A stretch of 9,291 bases of DNA from Thermoplasmata archaeon (GCA_021806345.1 JAJZXP010000470.1:1-9291); one strand, 5' to 3'. Counted from the first letter of the stretch, positions 1 through 7,476 are shown. Made by a program: numbers and translations. Notes: generated by a model not told the origin, from the letters alone.

Positions 1-2
1 AT

Positions 3-344
3 GATTCAGCCGGCATCTATGATTACATCATGGACAACACACATTCCATCCCGGTGATAGATACCAACAGAAGAAGAGGAATCGTTCCTGATAACTTGAC
101 ATTCAGCAGGAAGCGGGGTATAATCATCAGAGAAAGGGAGAAAGCCAGATACAGGCTTAGATGAGAAATAGAGCGGACATTTTCCATTCTGGAGGAGATA
201 CTGCATTCTGAACACATGTGGTATGTCCGCAACAGGAACTATGATGTTGCTGTTGATGAAAGGATAGTGGCATACAACTGCATTGTCCTGGTCAATCAGA
301 TAAGGCAAAGATCAAAGAGGGAAATAATGGACTTCGTTGTTTGA
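3..344 (+). pseudogene. DDE transposase, C-terminal fragment with one in-frame stop
   Basis: Reading frame 3 is open from the window edge except for one TGA at 162-164, and ends at TGA 342-344. The translation contains PVIDTNRRRG and, across the stop, YRLR-[stop]-EIERTFSILEE. This fits the Y-x2-R-x3-E signature around the catalytic Glu of IS4/IS5-type DDE transposases; the position usually occupied by Lys six residues later is Glu here. The stop most likely replaced a Trp (TGG to TGA). The tail (YVRNRNYDVAVDERIVAYN...) is typical of the C-terminal helix. The N-terminal part lies outside the window. The fragment ends where similarity to the minus-strand IS110 remnant begins, so the two elements abut. 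It is a dead fragment unless the stop is read through. The family within DDE elements is not certain. Confidence 0.75.
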
Positions 345-959
345 CGAATGTTTGGACACCCTAATGGATCTCTGTTTTCCACTCTCCTTTATGACAGGAT
401 TAATACCTGCAAATGCAACAATCTTCTCTGCATTGAGGTTTCTTAGGAATATCTTCCCCATGAATGTGTAAATATTCACATCATAATCAGCATTCATCCT
501 GAGAAGTTTGAATTGGATGTAATTCTTCATCCTTGAAAGATCTATTTTCAGCTGAATCCTTGTCCTGACGATCCTGTGAATTTGCCTGATCTCCTTTGAT
601 GGAGTATATGACTCTGGAATCCAGCCATACTTCAGGAGCTTTGCAATGACCTCTGAATCCGCATAGTCATTCTTGATTCCGCAATGAGTTTGATCTTTAG
701 GGTATTACCAGTTTCAAACTTAATCCATGGGATTCTTTGAAATCAAAAACGGCCTAATGGAATACCGTTGATTCCAAGACAAAACGATCTCTAGGGGAGA
801 AGCTTTCCAAGAATTCTCCAAGCTTGTCGAAGCTGTTCTCAATGCTGTCTTTTCTCAAAATATTGCCATTCTTTATCTGCTCCAGCAGAATTTGGAACAC
901 TTTTCTTCAATTCTCATCCAGTGTTGTAAACACAATACTTTTAGTTGATATATCCATTC
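345..959 (-). pseudogene. IS110-family transposase remnant, copy A (main part)
   Basis: Read on minus, pieces of an IS110 transposase appear in order: MDISTKSIVF with the first catalytic Asp of the DEDD domain; ENSFDKLGEFLESFSPRDRF; VLEST; NTLKIKLIAES; KNDYADSEVIAKLLKYGW; the helical EIRQIHRIVRTRIQLK stretch; and the Transposase_20 motif IVAFAGINPVIKESGKQRSI, then SKHSS. Inactivating changes are a TGA at 907-909 (in LDEN-x-RKVF), a TAG at 754-756, and two apparent single-A deletions near 707 and 676 that shift the frame. The C-terminus breaks off around 345, where the plus-strand DDE fragment ends. The N-terminal residues are cut off at 959/960 by the IS1182 element and continue at 2582. It belonged to a serine-dependent, bridge-RNA type recombinase in life and cannot make a working protein now. 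Confidence 0.88.
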
Positions 960-980
960 GAGACTGTGTTAAAATTATTT
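960..980 (+). repeat. Terminal inverted repeat of the IS1182 element (transposase 3' side)
   Basis: This 21-base end matches the opposite end (2561-2581, read on minus) at 19 of 21 positions. The first ten bases, GAGACTGTGT, are identical in both. Confidence 0.85.
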
Positions 981-1055
981 TTGAACAGGTGGGATTCTGG
1001 GCATAGCTACACTTTGATTCAGACAGGAATTGAGAGCCTGGTTATTTCCCCTATC

Positions 1056-2498
1056 TCATAAGCTCTCAACCAGTGATCTGACACCCCTGATGCTTATTGC
1101 CCTCTTCATATTGTATGCGATTGCGCTGAAACCAAACTCACCTTTCACCTTTCTCAGGCCTTTCAACAGAAAGTACCCCTGGTTCATTGCCCTCTTTATC
1201 GTTCCAAACGGGTGCTCCACAGTTCTCTTCCGTAAAACCATCTTCTCCACCCCCTTTGAATTCATGCGCTTCCAGTGCTGTTCCTCCACATCGGCATGTT
1301 CCCATCTCTCCATCCATCTTCCCCTGACAGAATTGGTGCATCTGTTCTTCACTGCACAGGTGATGCAGGCATCTGTTGTATATACTCTATGCACTATATC
1401 TGGCCTTGTGCTGTTTGGAGTGCTGAAACGATAATGCATCTCATTCCCCTCAGGACATGTATATGTATCCTTGACTGGATTGTATGAGAATCTGCTCCTG
1501 TGATAATCCCTTTCTGGAACCATTCTTCTCTTGCCAGGATTTCCCCGTTGGGGAGAGGGGATGAACGCCTCTATCCCTTCCTTTGCCAATGAAAGCAGAT
1601 TAGGCAGAGAGAAATGACCCCTATCTGCGGAAATGCTGAACTTATCCATGAAATCCTTTGTTCAATACGCAAGAGGAATGACGGATCCATAATCATTGGT
1701 GCTGTTGTCGACTGTGTAATCAGTTATGAAATGATTCCCGGATTCAACGGCTATATGGCCGTTGTAGCATACATCAACGCCATGCCGTGTCTTCATCTGC
1801 CTTGCATCTGGATCTGTGAGGGATATTTCATTCATGCCAGAAGAATTCATTTTGATCTCTGCTTCCTTGAGCTCTTTCTTCTTCCTGAGATTCTCCATAG
1901 TCTTCCTTATCTTCTCCCTGTCAATATCCTCCTCAACTGCATCGTTCTCATCCATGTCGTGAAGATACTTCTCAATCCTCTCATCTATCCTGTCCTGTCC
2001 CTTTTCAAGGTATGCCCTCGTGTATGACCTGTCCATGGAGTTTACAGCCTTCAACTTCGTGCCATCCACTGCAATGTCATGAGATCTGAAGAGACCCTGA
2101 TCCTTCAGGAAGAGATTGAACTTCCTGAACAGTGATTTCACTGAATCCACATTGTTCTTCCTGAAGTCGGCTATTGTCTTGAAATCAGGTGTGAGCTTGT
2201 GTATCAGCCACATCACCTCAATGTTGCGGTGAGACTCATTCTCAAGCTTCCTTGAGGATCTTATTCCGTTGTAGTATCCCCAGAGATATAGCTTTAGCAG
2301 GTCTGATGGATCATAAGAAGGTCTTCCCGGACCTTGATCCAGAACTGCATACCTGAAATCCATCTCACTGAGATCAAGGGAATCCACAAATGAATCGAAC
2401 AGTCTTGCAGGGTTGTTCTCATCAATGTAATCATCAATCATGTCTGGAAGGAGCAGGGACTGTTTCCTTCCTATTTTCGTTATATGGGAACTGCTCAT
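1056..2498 (-). pseudogene. IS1182-family transposase with one in-frame TGA
   Basis: The frame runs 480 codons from ATG 2498 to TGA 1056, broken only by TGA at 1662-1664 (codon 279). No frame change is needed across it. N-terminal domain: the DPSDLLKLYLWGYYNGIRSSRKLE region typical of DUF772 (about residues 63-115). Catalytic residues of the DDE domain appear intact: D145 in AVDGTKLKA, D292 in ISADRGHFS, and E428 in VEHPFGTIK with Lys seven residues on. A Cys cluster (TCPEG and CITCAVKNRCT, about residues 347-387) is usual in this family. The 160-217 stretch is highly charged and helical. The enzyme would cut and rejoin the ends of its own element. With the stop it yields two fragments separating D145 from D292/E428, so it is probably inactive unless read through. 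No ribosome binding site is seen before the ATG. Confidence 0.88.
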
Positions 2499-2560
2499 GA
2501 ATGGCTATAAGACAGGTTCATGAATAAACTTTATTGTGATCAGACTCAGTAATGCTCTTT

Positions 2561-2581
2561 AAATATTTTTCACACAGTCTC
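2561..2581 (-). repeat. Terminal inverted repeat of the IS1182 element (transposase 5' side)
   Basis: Partner of the repeat at 960-980. Its inner part, AAATATTTAAAG on minus, also resembles a TATA box placed to drive the transposase at 2498, with a leader of roughly 40 bases. Confidence 0.85.
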
Positions 2582-2684
2582 ATTCCGGTATACGTGGGAT
2601 CATCTCTTAACCTACGGTGATCCCACAATAACTATGGATGGATGTTAATTTTCCCTTTCCAGGGCTCTTAAGCATACCATCACA
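2582..2684 (-). pseudogene. 5' end of IS110 copy A, severed by the IS1182 insertion
   Basis: On minus, the last codons before the insertion read ACG TAT ACC GGA AT, which joins the ATG GAT ATA TCA ACT on the far side to give TYTGMDIST, a normal IS110 N-terminus. The frame can be followed back to about 2629 (L-W-D-H-R-R-L-R-D-D-P) but no good start codon is evident. Bases 2619-2684 form the conserved noncoding end shared with copy B. A 9-base inverted repeat, GTGGGATCA / TGATCCCAC (2594-2602 and 2618-2626), lies at the boundary. Confidence 0.75.
2619..2684 (+). repeat. 66-base direct repeat, IS110 noncoding end (copy A)
   Basis: By eye it matches 4143-4208 with no gaps and about ten mismatches; the block TGGATGTTAATTTTCCCT is identical. 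Both copies lie immediately upstream of an IS110 reading frame on minus, so the repeat is best read as the element's 5' noncoding end and its outer edge near 2684 as the element boundary. Confidence 0.85.
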
Positions 2685-2721
2685 GTTTAATCCAAATACA
2701 TATTAAAGTTCTAACTAGATT

Positions 2722-3489
2722 TTATTCATTAAAATTAATATGTTTTCTGAGATAATCTAAAAGCATCTTAAATACGTTTTCTGCCCCATCTTTCCCGTAT
2801 TCATTTCTTGCTAGGAGGGGATCGCCGAGAACTCCAATTGGCGAAACCTTGTCAGTACCACTGGTAAGCATAGTTTTCCTCATATCAGTTAAATTTCCTG
2901 TCGAACCTTTTTGGAGCTTATCCATTCTTACCAGATTTTGATCGATGTACATCATAAGAGACGTTTCACCTACCCCGGAATGAGCGCCCACATCATCCGG
3001 TTTTAATCCAGCATCCAAACAAGGTTTTGAGATTGCGTTTGAAAATTCAGTAAAACTTGGATATGTTAGAACCATTTCCTTACCGTATTTAATATTCAAC
3101 TCCCTGCATGCATCATTGCAACTATCGAAATCGCCACCATGACCGGGGATATAAATAACATACTTAAATCCATGATTAATAAGATTTGTGGCAGTTATTA
3201 GGAGTATGGCTTTAAGTAGGTCTCTGGAAATTGATATTGTGCCTGGGAAAGCCAAATGATAATCTGAAAAGCCAAAATTTATTGTTGGTGCAATTATGCT
3301 GTTACCTAGTTCTTGCGCTAATTTATTAGATATAAATTCAGCTATGAATGAATCGGTACCCTCTACCATATGAGGGCCGTGTTGTTCTGTTGATCCTACA
3401 GGTATAATACATATCGCATTTCCTTTATTTATTACGTTCTTTATCTCTACCCATGTCATATAAGCCAATTTTTTTACCTGCTTAGCCAT
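2722..3489 (-). CDS. Creatininase-family amidohydrolase
   Basis: The 255-residue protein has the usual length and motifs of the creatininase family of metal-dependent, cytoplasmic amide hydrolases. PVGSTEQHGPH (30-40) and GTD (44-46) supply E35, H37 and D46; FPGTIS is at 81-86; IPGHGGDFD (114-122) supplies H117; GAHSGVGETS (168-177) matches the family's HAGxxETS block. E35, H37, D46 and H117 fall where creatininase binds its two metals; the fifth ligand of true creatininase (Glu in GHYEN) is Gly here, as in many relatives such as ArfB and MftE, so creatinine is an unlikely substrate. No signal peptide or membrane segment is seen. AGGTG at 3496-3500 precedes ATG 3489 by a normal distance. The gene stands alone between two IS110 remnants. 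The true substrate is unknown; a role with the nearby metabolic genes is inference. Confidence 0.88.
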   Translation of the reverse strand: MAKQVKKLAYMTWVEIKNVINKGNAICIIPVGSTEQHGPHMVEGTDSFIAEFISNKLAQELGNSIIAPTINFGFSDYHLAFPGTISISRDLLKAILLITATNLINHGFKYVIYIPGHGGDFDSCNDACRELNIKYGKEMVLTYPSFTEFSNAISKPCLDAGLKPDDVGAHSGVGETSLMMYIDQNLVRMDKLQKGSTGNLTDMRKTMLTSGTDKVSPIGVLGDPLLARNEYGKDGAENVFKMLLDYLRKHINFNE

Positions 3490-3517
3490 TTACAACACCT
3501 ATGTTAATATGGATACC

Positions 3518-3526
3518 GCTTTATAG
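3518..3526 (-). promoter_or_regulatory. Possible TATA box for the creatininase-family gene
   Basis: CTATAAAGC on minus is centred about 33 bases before ATG 3489, which would give a very short leader containing the AGGTG ribosome binding site. Suggested by position and sequence only. Confidence 0.4.
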
Positions 3527-3674
3527 GTATCAATCCATTTATGCCTCTTTAACCTTTCTTAATCAACTCAGAGCCTCGTTCTGCATTTGTGATGTAAAAT
3601 CCGATTATTTCACCAACAAATTCACTCAATCACACTTACGATGCTTTACATCCTTTGGACAATGCGAGGCCGGT

Positions 3675-4142
3675 CTATTTAGCGTTATTCCTGGAGTGAT
3701 AAGACCTTTGATCCTTAAGAACCCAGTAAATAGCCTAGAGGAGCTTGTTTGATGCTGCTATTATTGCCTTGCTCTTTCCATTTCACTTTGCAAGGTTCTT
3801 GTAGAATTATGTTATTGATGATCCAGGACCATTGATCATGTGTGAGTGAAGTGCCTCAAAAATAATCCACCTGAGATGCCTTGAACCTGGTATGCGATCC
3901 TGCGTTGTTGCATTATATCAGAGGACTGCCTTACCGAAGGTACCATGCCTGCGTATGTTATGAGCTTCTCTTAATCGCTGAACTTTCCGATGCTGCCAAT
4001 CTCAGAATAAATGACCAGCGCTGAAAAACTGTTCTCAAATCTGTCCTTCCTGACTATCTTTCAATCCTCATCCAGAATGGTGTATAAAGTTATTTTGAAT
4101 GTAAATCCTTTCCTGCATATGCGAGATTATCTCATGTCTGAG
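3675..4142 (-). pseudogene. IS110-family transposase remnant, copy B, internally deleted
   Basis: Read on minus in several frames: YAGKDLHSK, then ITLYTILDED-[TGA]-KIVRKDRFENS from the N-terminal DEDD domain. A jump follows directly to SEIGSIGKFSD-x-EKLITYAGMVPSVRQS (Transposase_20). After a frame change come RHLRWIIFEALHSHMINGPGSSIT, FYKNLAK, NGKSKAIIAASNKLL and AIYWVLKDQRSYHS, separated by stops. The stretch between the two domains, roughly 200 residues in this family, is missing, so this is an internal deletion as well as decay. It belongs to a different IS110 lineage from copy A (DLHSK against DISTK) but shares its upstream repeat. This explains the otherwise gene-free 3490-4237 interval; 3500-3675 holds nothing further I recognise. 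Confidence 0.85.
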
Positions 4143-4208
4143 GATCCCACAACAACAATGGGTGGATGTTAATTTTCCCTATTCAGCACTCTTACTCATA
4201 TCATCACA
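4143..4208 (+). repeat. 66-base direct repeat, IS110 noncoding end (copy B)
   Basis: Partner of 2619-2684 in the same orientation, lying directly upstream (on minus) of IS110 copy B. The match fades after 4208, about 48 bases before the dehydrogenase ATG. Confidence 0.85.
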
Positions 4209-4224
4209 ACTAGTGAATTTCATA

Positions 4225-4235
4225 AAATTTATTAT
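4225..4235 (+). promoter_or_regulatory. TATA box for the SDR-nadX unit
   Basis: AAATTTATTAT lies in an A/T-rich stretch whose centre is about 26 bases before ATG 4256. This places transcription start at or next to the ATG, the spacing of a leaderless archaeal transcript. Confidence 0.6.
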
Positions 4236-4255
4236 CTTTGTACTTATTTGAATTA

Positions 4256-5011
4256 ATGAGTCTTGATTTTTCTAAGCAGCACATTCTTGTTACAGGTGCA
4301 ACCAGTGGAATTGGAAGGGAAATAGCAATAAATTTTTTTAAATTAAATGCCTCAAGAATATTTGTAACTGGGAGGAGATTTGAACTGTTGGAATCTTTAC
4401 GAACGGAAATGAATGATACCGGGCGTATTATACCCTTTCAGGCGGATCTTTCAAAGGAAAAAGAGGTTCTAAGGCTTGGAAAGCATATATTAGATAACGG
4501 TGGTGTTGACATCATAGTTCATTCGGCTGGTAGCAACAGCAAGCATTCCCTCTTTGACGTCACTAATGACGAATGGGATAATATCATGAGCACTAATGTA
4601 AAGTCGGCTTTTATATTAATTAAGGAATTGATACCAGAAATGATAAAAAACCAATACGGAAGGATTATCATATTATCTAGTGTAGTAGCACGTACTGGGG
4701 GATTAGGGCATGCAAATTGTGCATACGTTTCCTCAAAGGGCGCGATAAATGCACTTGTTAAAAATACAGCTGTTTTTGCCGGAAAGTATGGTATAACTGT
4801 AAATTCTGTATCTCCATCATTTGTAGAAACAGAAATTCTTGAAAAGTCCGGTATAAATCAAATCAAAGATAACCTTATAAAATTGCATCCAATAGGGCGC
4901 TTGGGAACGATTAAAGACATTGCAAATGCAGTTTTATTTTTAGCAAGCAAAGATAATGGATTTGTAACAGGGCAGGATATAGGTGTCAATGGTGGGTATG
5001 TAATGTATTAA
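4256..5011 (+). CDS. Short-chain dehydrogenase/reductase (SDR)
   Basis: A 251-residue classical SDR that would oxidise an alcohol or reduce a ketone with a nicotinamide cofactor in the cytoplasm. Numbered from ATG 4256: Rossmann motif TGATSGIG (13-20); R40-R41 after the second strand, suggesting NADP(H) preference; AD at 63-64 contacting the adenine; HSAG (89-92) in place of NNAG; catalytic N114, S142 region, Y157 and K161 (YVSSK); and the C-terminal GQDIGVNGG close. The frame opens 18 bases earlier at a TTG, but ATG 4256 fits both the family N-terminus and the leaderless spacing from the TATA box. It is followed after 18 bases by the NadX-family gene, probably one transcript. FabG-like enzymes, sugar and cyclic-alcohol dehydrogenases share these motifs, so the substrate is open. 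Confidence 0.93.
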   Translation: MSLDFSKQHILVTGATSGIGREIAINFFKLNASRIFVTGRRFELLESLRTEMNDTGRIIPFQADLSKEKEVLRLGKHILDNGGVDIIVHSAGSNSKHSLFDVTNDEWDNIMSTNVKSAFILIKELIPEMIKNQYGRIIILSSVVARTGGLGHANCAYVSSKGAINALVKNTAVFAGKYGITVNSVSPSFVETEILEKSGINQIKDNLIKLHPIGRLGTIKDIANAVLFLASKDNGFVTGQDIGVNGGYVMY

Positions 5012-5029
5012 TTATATTATGGTGAGGCA

Positions 5030-5797
5030 ATGAAAGTATCAGTAATAGGTTCAGGATCAATGGCAGATATAGTAATGGATTATTTTTCTAAAAATAAATT
5101 TGGTATTGAATTCGGATATATTTATGGTAGGCATAAAGATAAGGCAGAATACCTTTGCAACAAATATAAATGCGGAGTTCCAACAGATAATTTAAACATG
5201 GTAATTGGGGATGAAGATACTGAAATATATGTTGAATGCGCCTCCCAGGAGCTTGCAAAGAAAATTCTTCCAGAAATTATAGAGAAAAAGAAGAAAGTTA
5301 TAATTATGAGCGTTGGAATTTTTAATGATGACTCATTTAGCAAAAATATAACCCATATGCTACAGGGCGGTAGTGGAAAATTATTTTTGACCCATGGGGC
5401 AATAGGTGGACTAGATGCCGTTAAAAGTGCCTCTCTAGGGGATATATATTATGCTAGCCTTGAAACAAGAAAAAATCCAGCTTCATTAGGCATTGAAGGT
5501 GAAGAAAAAGAGAAAGTTCTTTTTGAGGGGCCAGCTAGAATTGCTGTGTCTTTATATCCAGCAAATGTCAACGTCGCAGCCATATTAAGTATTTATTCAT
5601 TGGGTTTTGACAAGACTATGGTAAGAATCGTAAGTGATCCGGCAGTTCATTCAAATATTCACACAATAAATATAACAGGCAGTACAGGTAGCATGAAATT
5701 TATATTTGAAAATAAACCATCTACCCTTAATAAGAAGACCAGTGCTTTAGCTGCTTATTCACTTATAAGTAAACTTATTGAGCTCAGTGTTCTTTAA
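5030..5797 (+). CDS. nadX: Aspartate dehydrogenase (NadX) family protein
   Basis: A 255-residue protein of usual length for L-aspartate dehydrogenase, which oxidises aspartate to iminoaspartate with NAD(P). Motifs in order: Rossmann VIGSGSMA (5-12); ECAS (69-72); MSVGIFND (93-100); THGAIGGLDA (121-130), the family's SGAIGGLDA; TRKNPASL (146-153); LFEGPARIA and YPANVNVAA (164-184); and SDPAVHSNIHTI (202-213), where H211 matches the catalytic His. The C-terminus (NKKTSALAAYSL) also fits. GGTGA at 5021-5025 precedes the ATG. No nadA or nadC is visible, so its job here is more likely nitrogen transfer or removal on an amino or keto acid in a local pathway than NAD synthesis; the exact substrate is inference. 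Its TAA overlaps the convergent gene's stop by four bases. Confidence 0.9.
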   Translation: MKVSVIGSGSMADIVMDYFSKNKFGIEFGYIYGRHKDKAEYLCNKYKCGVPTDNLNMVIGDEDTEIYVECASQELAKKILPEIIEKKKKVIIMSVGIFNDDSFSKNITHMLQGGSGKLFLTHGAIGGLDAVKSASLGDIYYASLETRKNPASLGIEGEEKEKVLFEGPARIAVSLYPANVNVAAILSIYSLGFDKTMVRIVSDPAVHSNIHTINITGSTGSMKFIFENKPSTLNKKTSALAAYSLISKLIELSVL

Positions 5798-7476
5798 ACG
5801 CTGTTTGATCCGGCCTTATTCCAATATGCTCTGGAAGGGGGCAACTCATTCCATGAAGTGGGTATGTCTATAACTATTCCTTCATGCGAATTGATAGCCT
5901 TTTTAATTATGCTATATATATCAGAGGTATCAGAAATTCTTACACCGTTTATTCCCATTGCCATAGCAATATCAGCATAATTCACAGAAGGTAGGTCTGT
6001 TGCTATAAATTTATTGCCCAATTCAGCCTGCTCTTGTTTTATCATCCCAAAAGAAGAATCATTAAATACTATTAAAATAGGTGACAGATCGTGCTGTTTT
6101 ATCAACCCAAGGTCGCTCATACCAGAAAGAAAACTTCCATCACCTGTTATTGCTATAATATTCGAATCGGGTAAAACGAGGGATGCTCCTATACTTCCTG
6201 GTACTGCAAATCCCATACTATCGTAGTTTCTCGAATGAAGAAATTGCCCAGGAAACTTGAATTTAATACAGTCATTTATCCAAGCCCCACCAGCTGAACC
6301 TGCATCTCCAATAATTATCGTATTATCATCTAATAACTCGTTTATAGCTTCCATTACAACATAAGGATTAACATGGGTTGTTCTCGCTTCTGCAAGTTTA
6401 ATTTTGTTATATTCGTCAAGTCTTTTAGATATTATTTCACGGGACCTAAGTAATTTCATCATTTGATCACTTTTAGTACCATCTTTCGATATTGGTATTT
6501 CTTCTAAAAGATCGTTTAAAATAGTTTTTATATTACCGAAAAGACCTTTAGAGTTTTCCCATTCCGTACCCGTTTGGCTTATATATATTATATCTCCAGA
6601 AAAATGTTTATATAACCATCTGTCTTCCATCGAACCCGGCGTTATACCAATACATATCACAAGGTCTACGTTTCGTAGTACCATCATTGCCATTGGATTT
6701 GAAAACTGTCCAACACTACCACAGTATCTTGAGTCATCCCCGCCAAATGAGTCGGGATAATGTCTTGGCGTGATCACAAACGATCTTGTCCTATGAATAA
6801 ACTCAATTAACTCAGAAAATGCTCTATCTCTCTCTACACCCTTGCCAACAAAAGCAACAAAAGATTGAGTTCTGACAACTTTATCAACAATAAAATTAAA
6901 AGTTGTACCATATACTTTGTATGTTTTATTTTGCATAACGGATTTAAAGCCTTTATATGTAACATCAGACTTAGAAGAAATTATAGAATCAATGATACCA
7001 ATATGTACAGGACCTTTTCTATCAGTCATTGAAATATTATATGCATCTATTATAGAACTTTCAAGCATTTCTTCACTTGATACTAAGATACTTCTTTTTG
7101 CAATATGATCAAATATTTTCTCTAGAAATCTAGGATCATCAACTCCATGAAATGCTTCTTTAGGGCTGTTTTCAGGGAGTGTAGCTGATATGTGTATTAA
7201 AGGTGAGTTAGCAGTATATGCCTGTGCAAATGGAGTAATTATATTAGTAGAGCCAGGTCCTGCAGTGGTAAGAATTGGTATAGGCTTGTGAAGTATTCTA
7301 GCTGAGACATCAGCCATAACAGCCCCATTTGCTTCATTTATAACTCCCACCTTTCTAATTTTTTTGCTTCCATAAATATTAGAGGTCACTGGTAAGATCT
7401 GACTGCCTGGTTGAATGTATATAATGTCTGTATTTTCGGATTCCAAAGTTTTTGTGAATATCTCATATGATTTCAT
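5794..7476 (-). CDS. Thiamine-diphosphate-dependent enzyme, acetolactate synthase/benzoylformate decarboxylase superfamily
   Basis: The 560 residues show the three-domain plan: pyrimidine-binding N-terminus, central domain, and pyrophosphate-binding C-terminus. The activating Glu is E48 in NEANGAVMADV. AGPGSTN (72-78) matches the TSGPGATN motif, with an AQAYTANSPLIHISA segment after it. The metal motif begins GDGSFLSG (445-452) and reaches N472 in FNDSSFGM, the expected spacing. Such enzymes decarboxylate a 2-keto acid or join the activated aldehyde to a second carbonyl compound. No regulatory small subunit lies nearby, and there is no flavin-specific signature I can name, so a decarboxylase or lyase is as likely as acetolactate synthase. 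AGGTG at 7482-7486 stands seven bases before the ATG. It lies 26 bases downstream of the dioxygenase gene, very probably co-transcribed with it. Confidence 0.92.
   Translation of the reverse strand: MKSYEIFTKTLESENTDIIYIQPGSQILPVTSNIYGSKKIRKVGVINEANGAVMADVSARILHKPIPILTTAGPGSTNIITPFAQAYTANSPLIHISATLPENSPKEAFHGVDDPRFLEKIFDHIAKRSILVSSEEMLESSIIDAYNISMTDRKGPVHIGIIDSIISSKSDVTYKGFKSVMQNKTYKVYGTTFNFIVDKVVRTQSFVAFVGKGVERDRAFSELIEFIHRTRSFVITPRHYPDSFGGDDSRYCGSVGQFSNPMAMMVLRNVDLVICIGITPGSMEDRWLYKHFSGDIIYISQTGTEWENSKGLFGNIKTILNDLLEEIPISKDGTKSDQMMKLLRSREIISKRLDEYNKIKLAEARTTHVNPYVVMEAINELLDDNTIIIGDAGSAGGAWINDCIKFKFPGQFLHSRNYDSMGFAVPGSIGASLVLPDSNIIAITGDGSFLSGMSDLGLIKQHDLSPILIVFNDSSFGMIKQEQAELGNKFIATDLPSVNYADIAMAMGINGVRISDTSDIYSIIKKAINSHEGIVIDIPTSWNELPPSRAYWNKAGSNSV

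Larger units (their letters stand above)
960..2581 (-). mobile_element. IS1182-family insertion sequence, complete ends
   Basis: The 1622-base element starts with GAGACTGTGT at 960 and ends with ACACAGTCTC at 2581. The first 21 bases of the two ends match at 19 positions in inverted orientation. It is flanked by ATTC on both sides (956-959 and 2582-2585), a 4-base target duplication. Its only gene is the minus-strand transposase at 1056-2498. It interrupts the N-terminal codons of IS110 copy A: removing it with one ATTC copy restores a continuous YTGMDISTK reading frame, which independently fixes both boundaries. Because its ends and duplication are clean while the target is decayed, it is the younger of the two. 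Confidence 0.9.

Noticed and set aside
6..308. 100-codon minus-strand open frame at the left edge.
   Set aside because: The plus strand encodes a clear transposase tail with the catalytic Glu signature over the same bases.
1030..1434. 134-codon plus-strand open frame.
   Set aside because: It lies entirely antisense to the IS1182 transposase, which has strong family motifs; the plus frame resembles nothing and has no ribosome binding site.
162..1664. Reassignment of TGA to an amino acid, since several transposase frames are interrupted by TGA.
   Set aside because: The likely original residues differ (Trp in one, Gly in the IS110 pieces), TAG stops and frameshifts also occur in the remnants, the IS3 OrfA uses TGA as its true stop, and no intact metabolic gene has an internal TGA.
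1614..2027. 137-codon plus-strand open frame with hydrophobic runs.
   Set aside because: Antisense shadow of the IS1182 transposase; the hydrophobic stretches arise from the complement of charged codons.
3591..3652. GATGTAAA / TTTACATC inverted repeat considered as a small element or terminator.
   Set aside because: Only eight bases, 46 apart, in an A/T-rich stretch; expected by chance and unsupported by any gene arrangement.
3501..3752. 83-codon plus-strand open frame between the creatininase gene and IS110 copy B.
   Set aside because: Its second half is antisense to the IS110 C-terminal remnant, and it has no recognisable domain or ribosome binding site.
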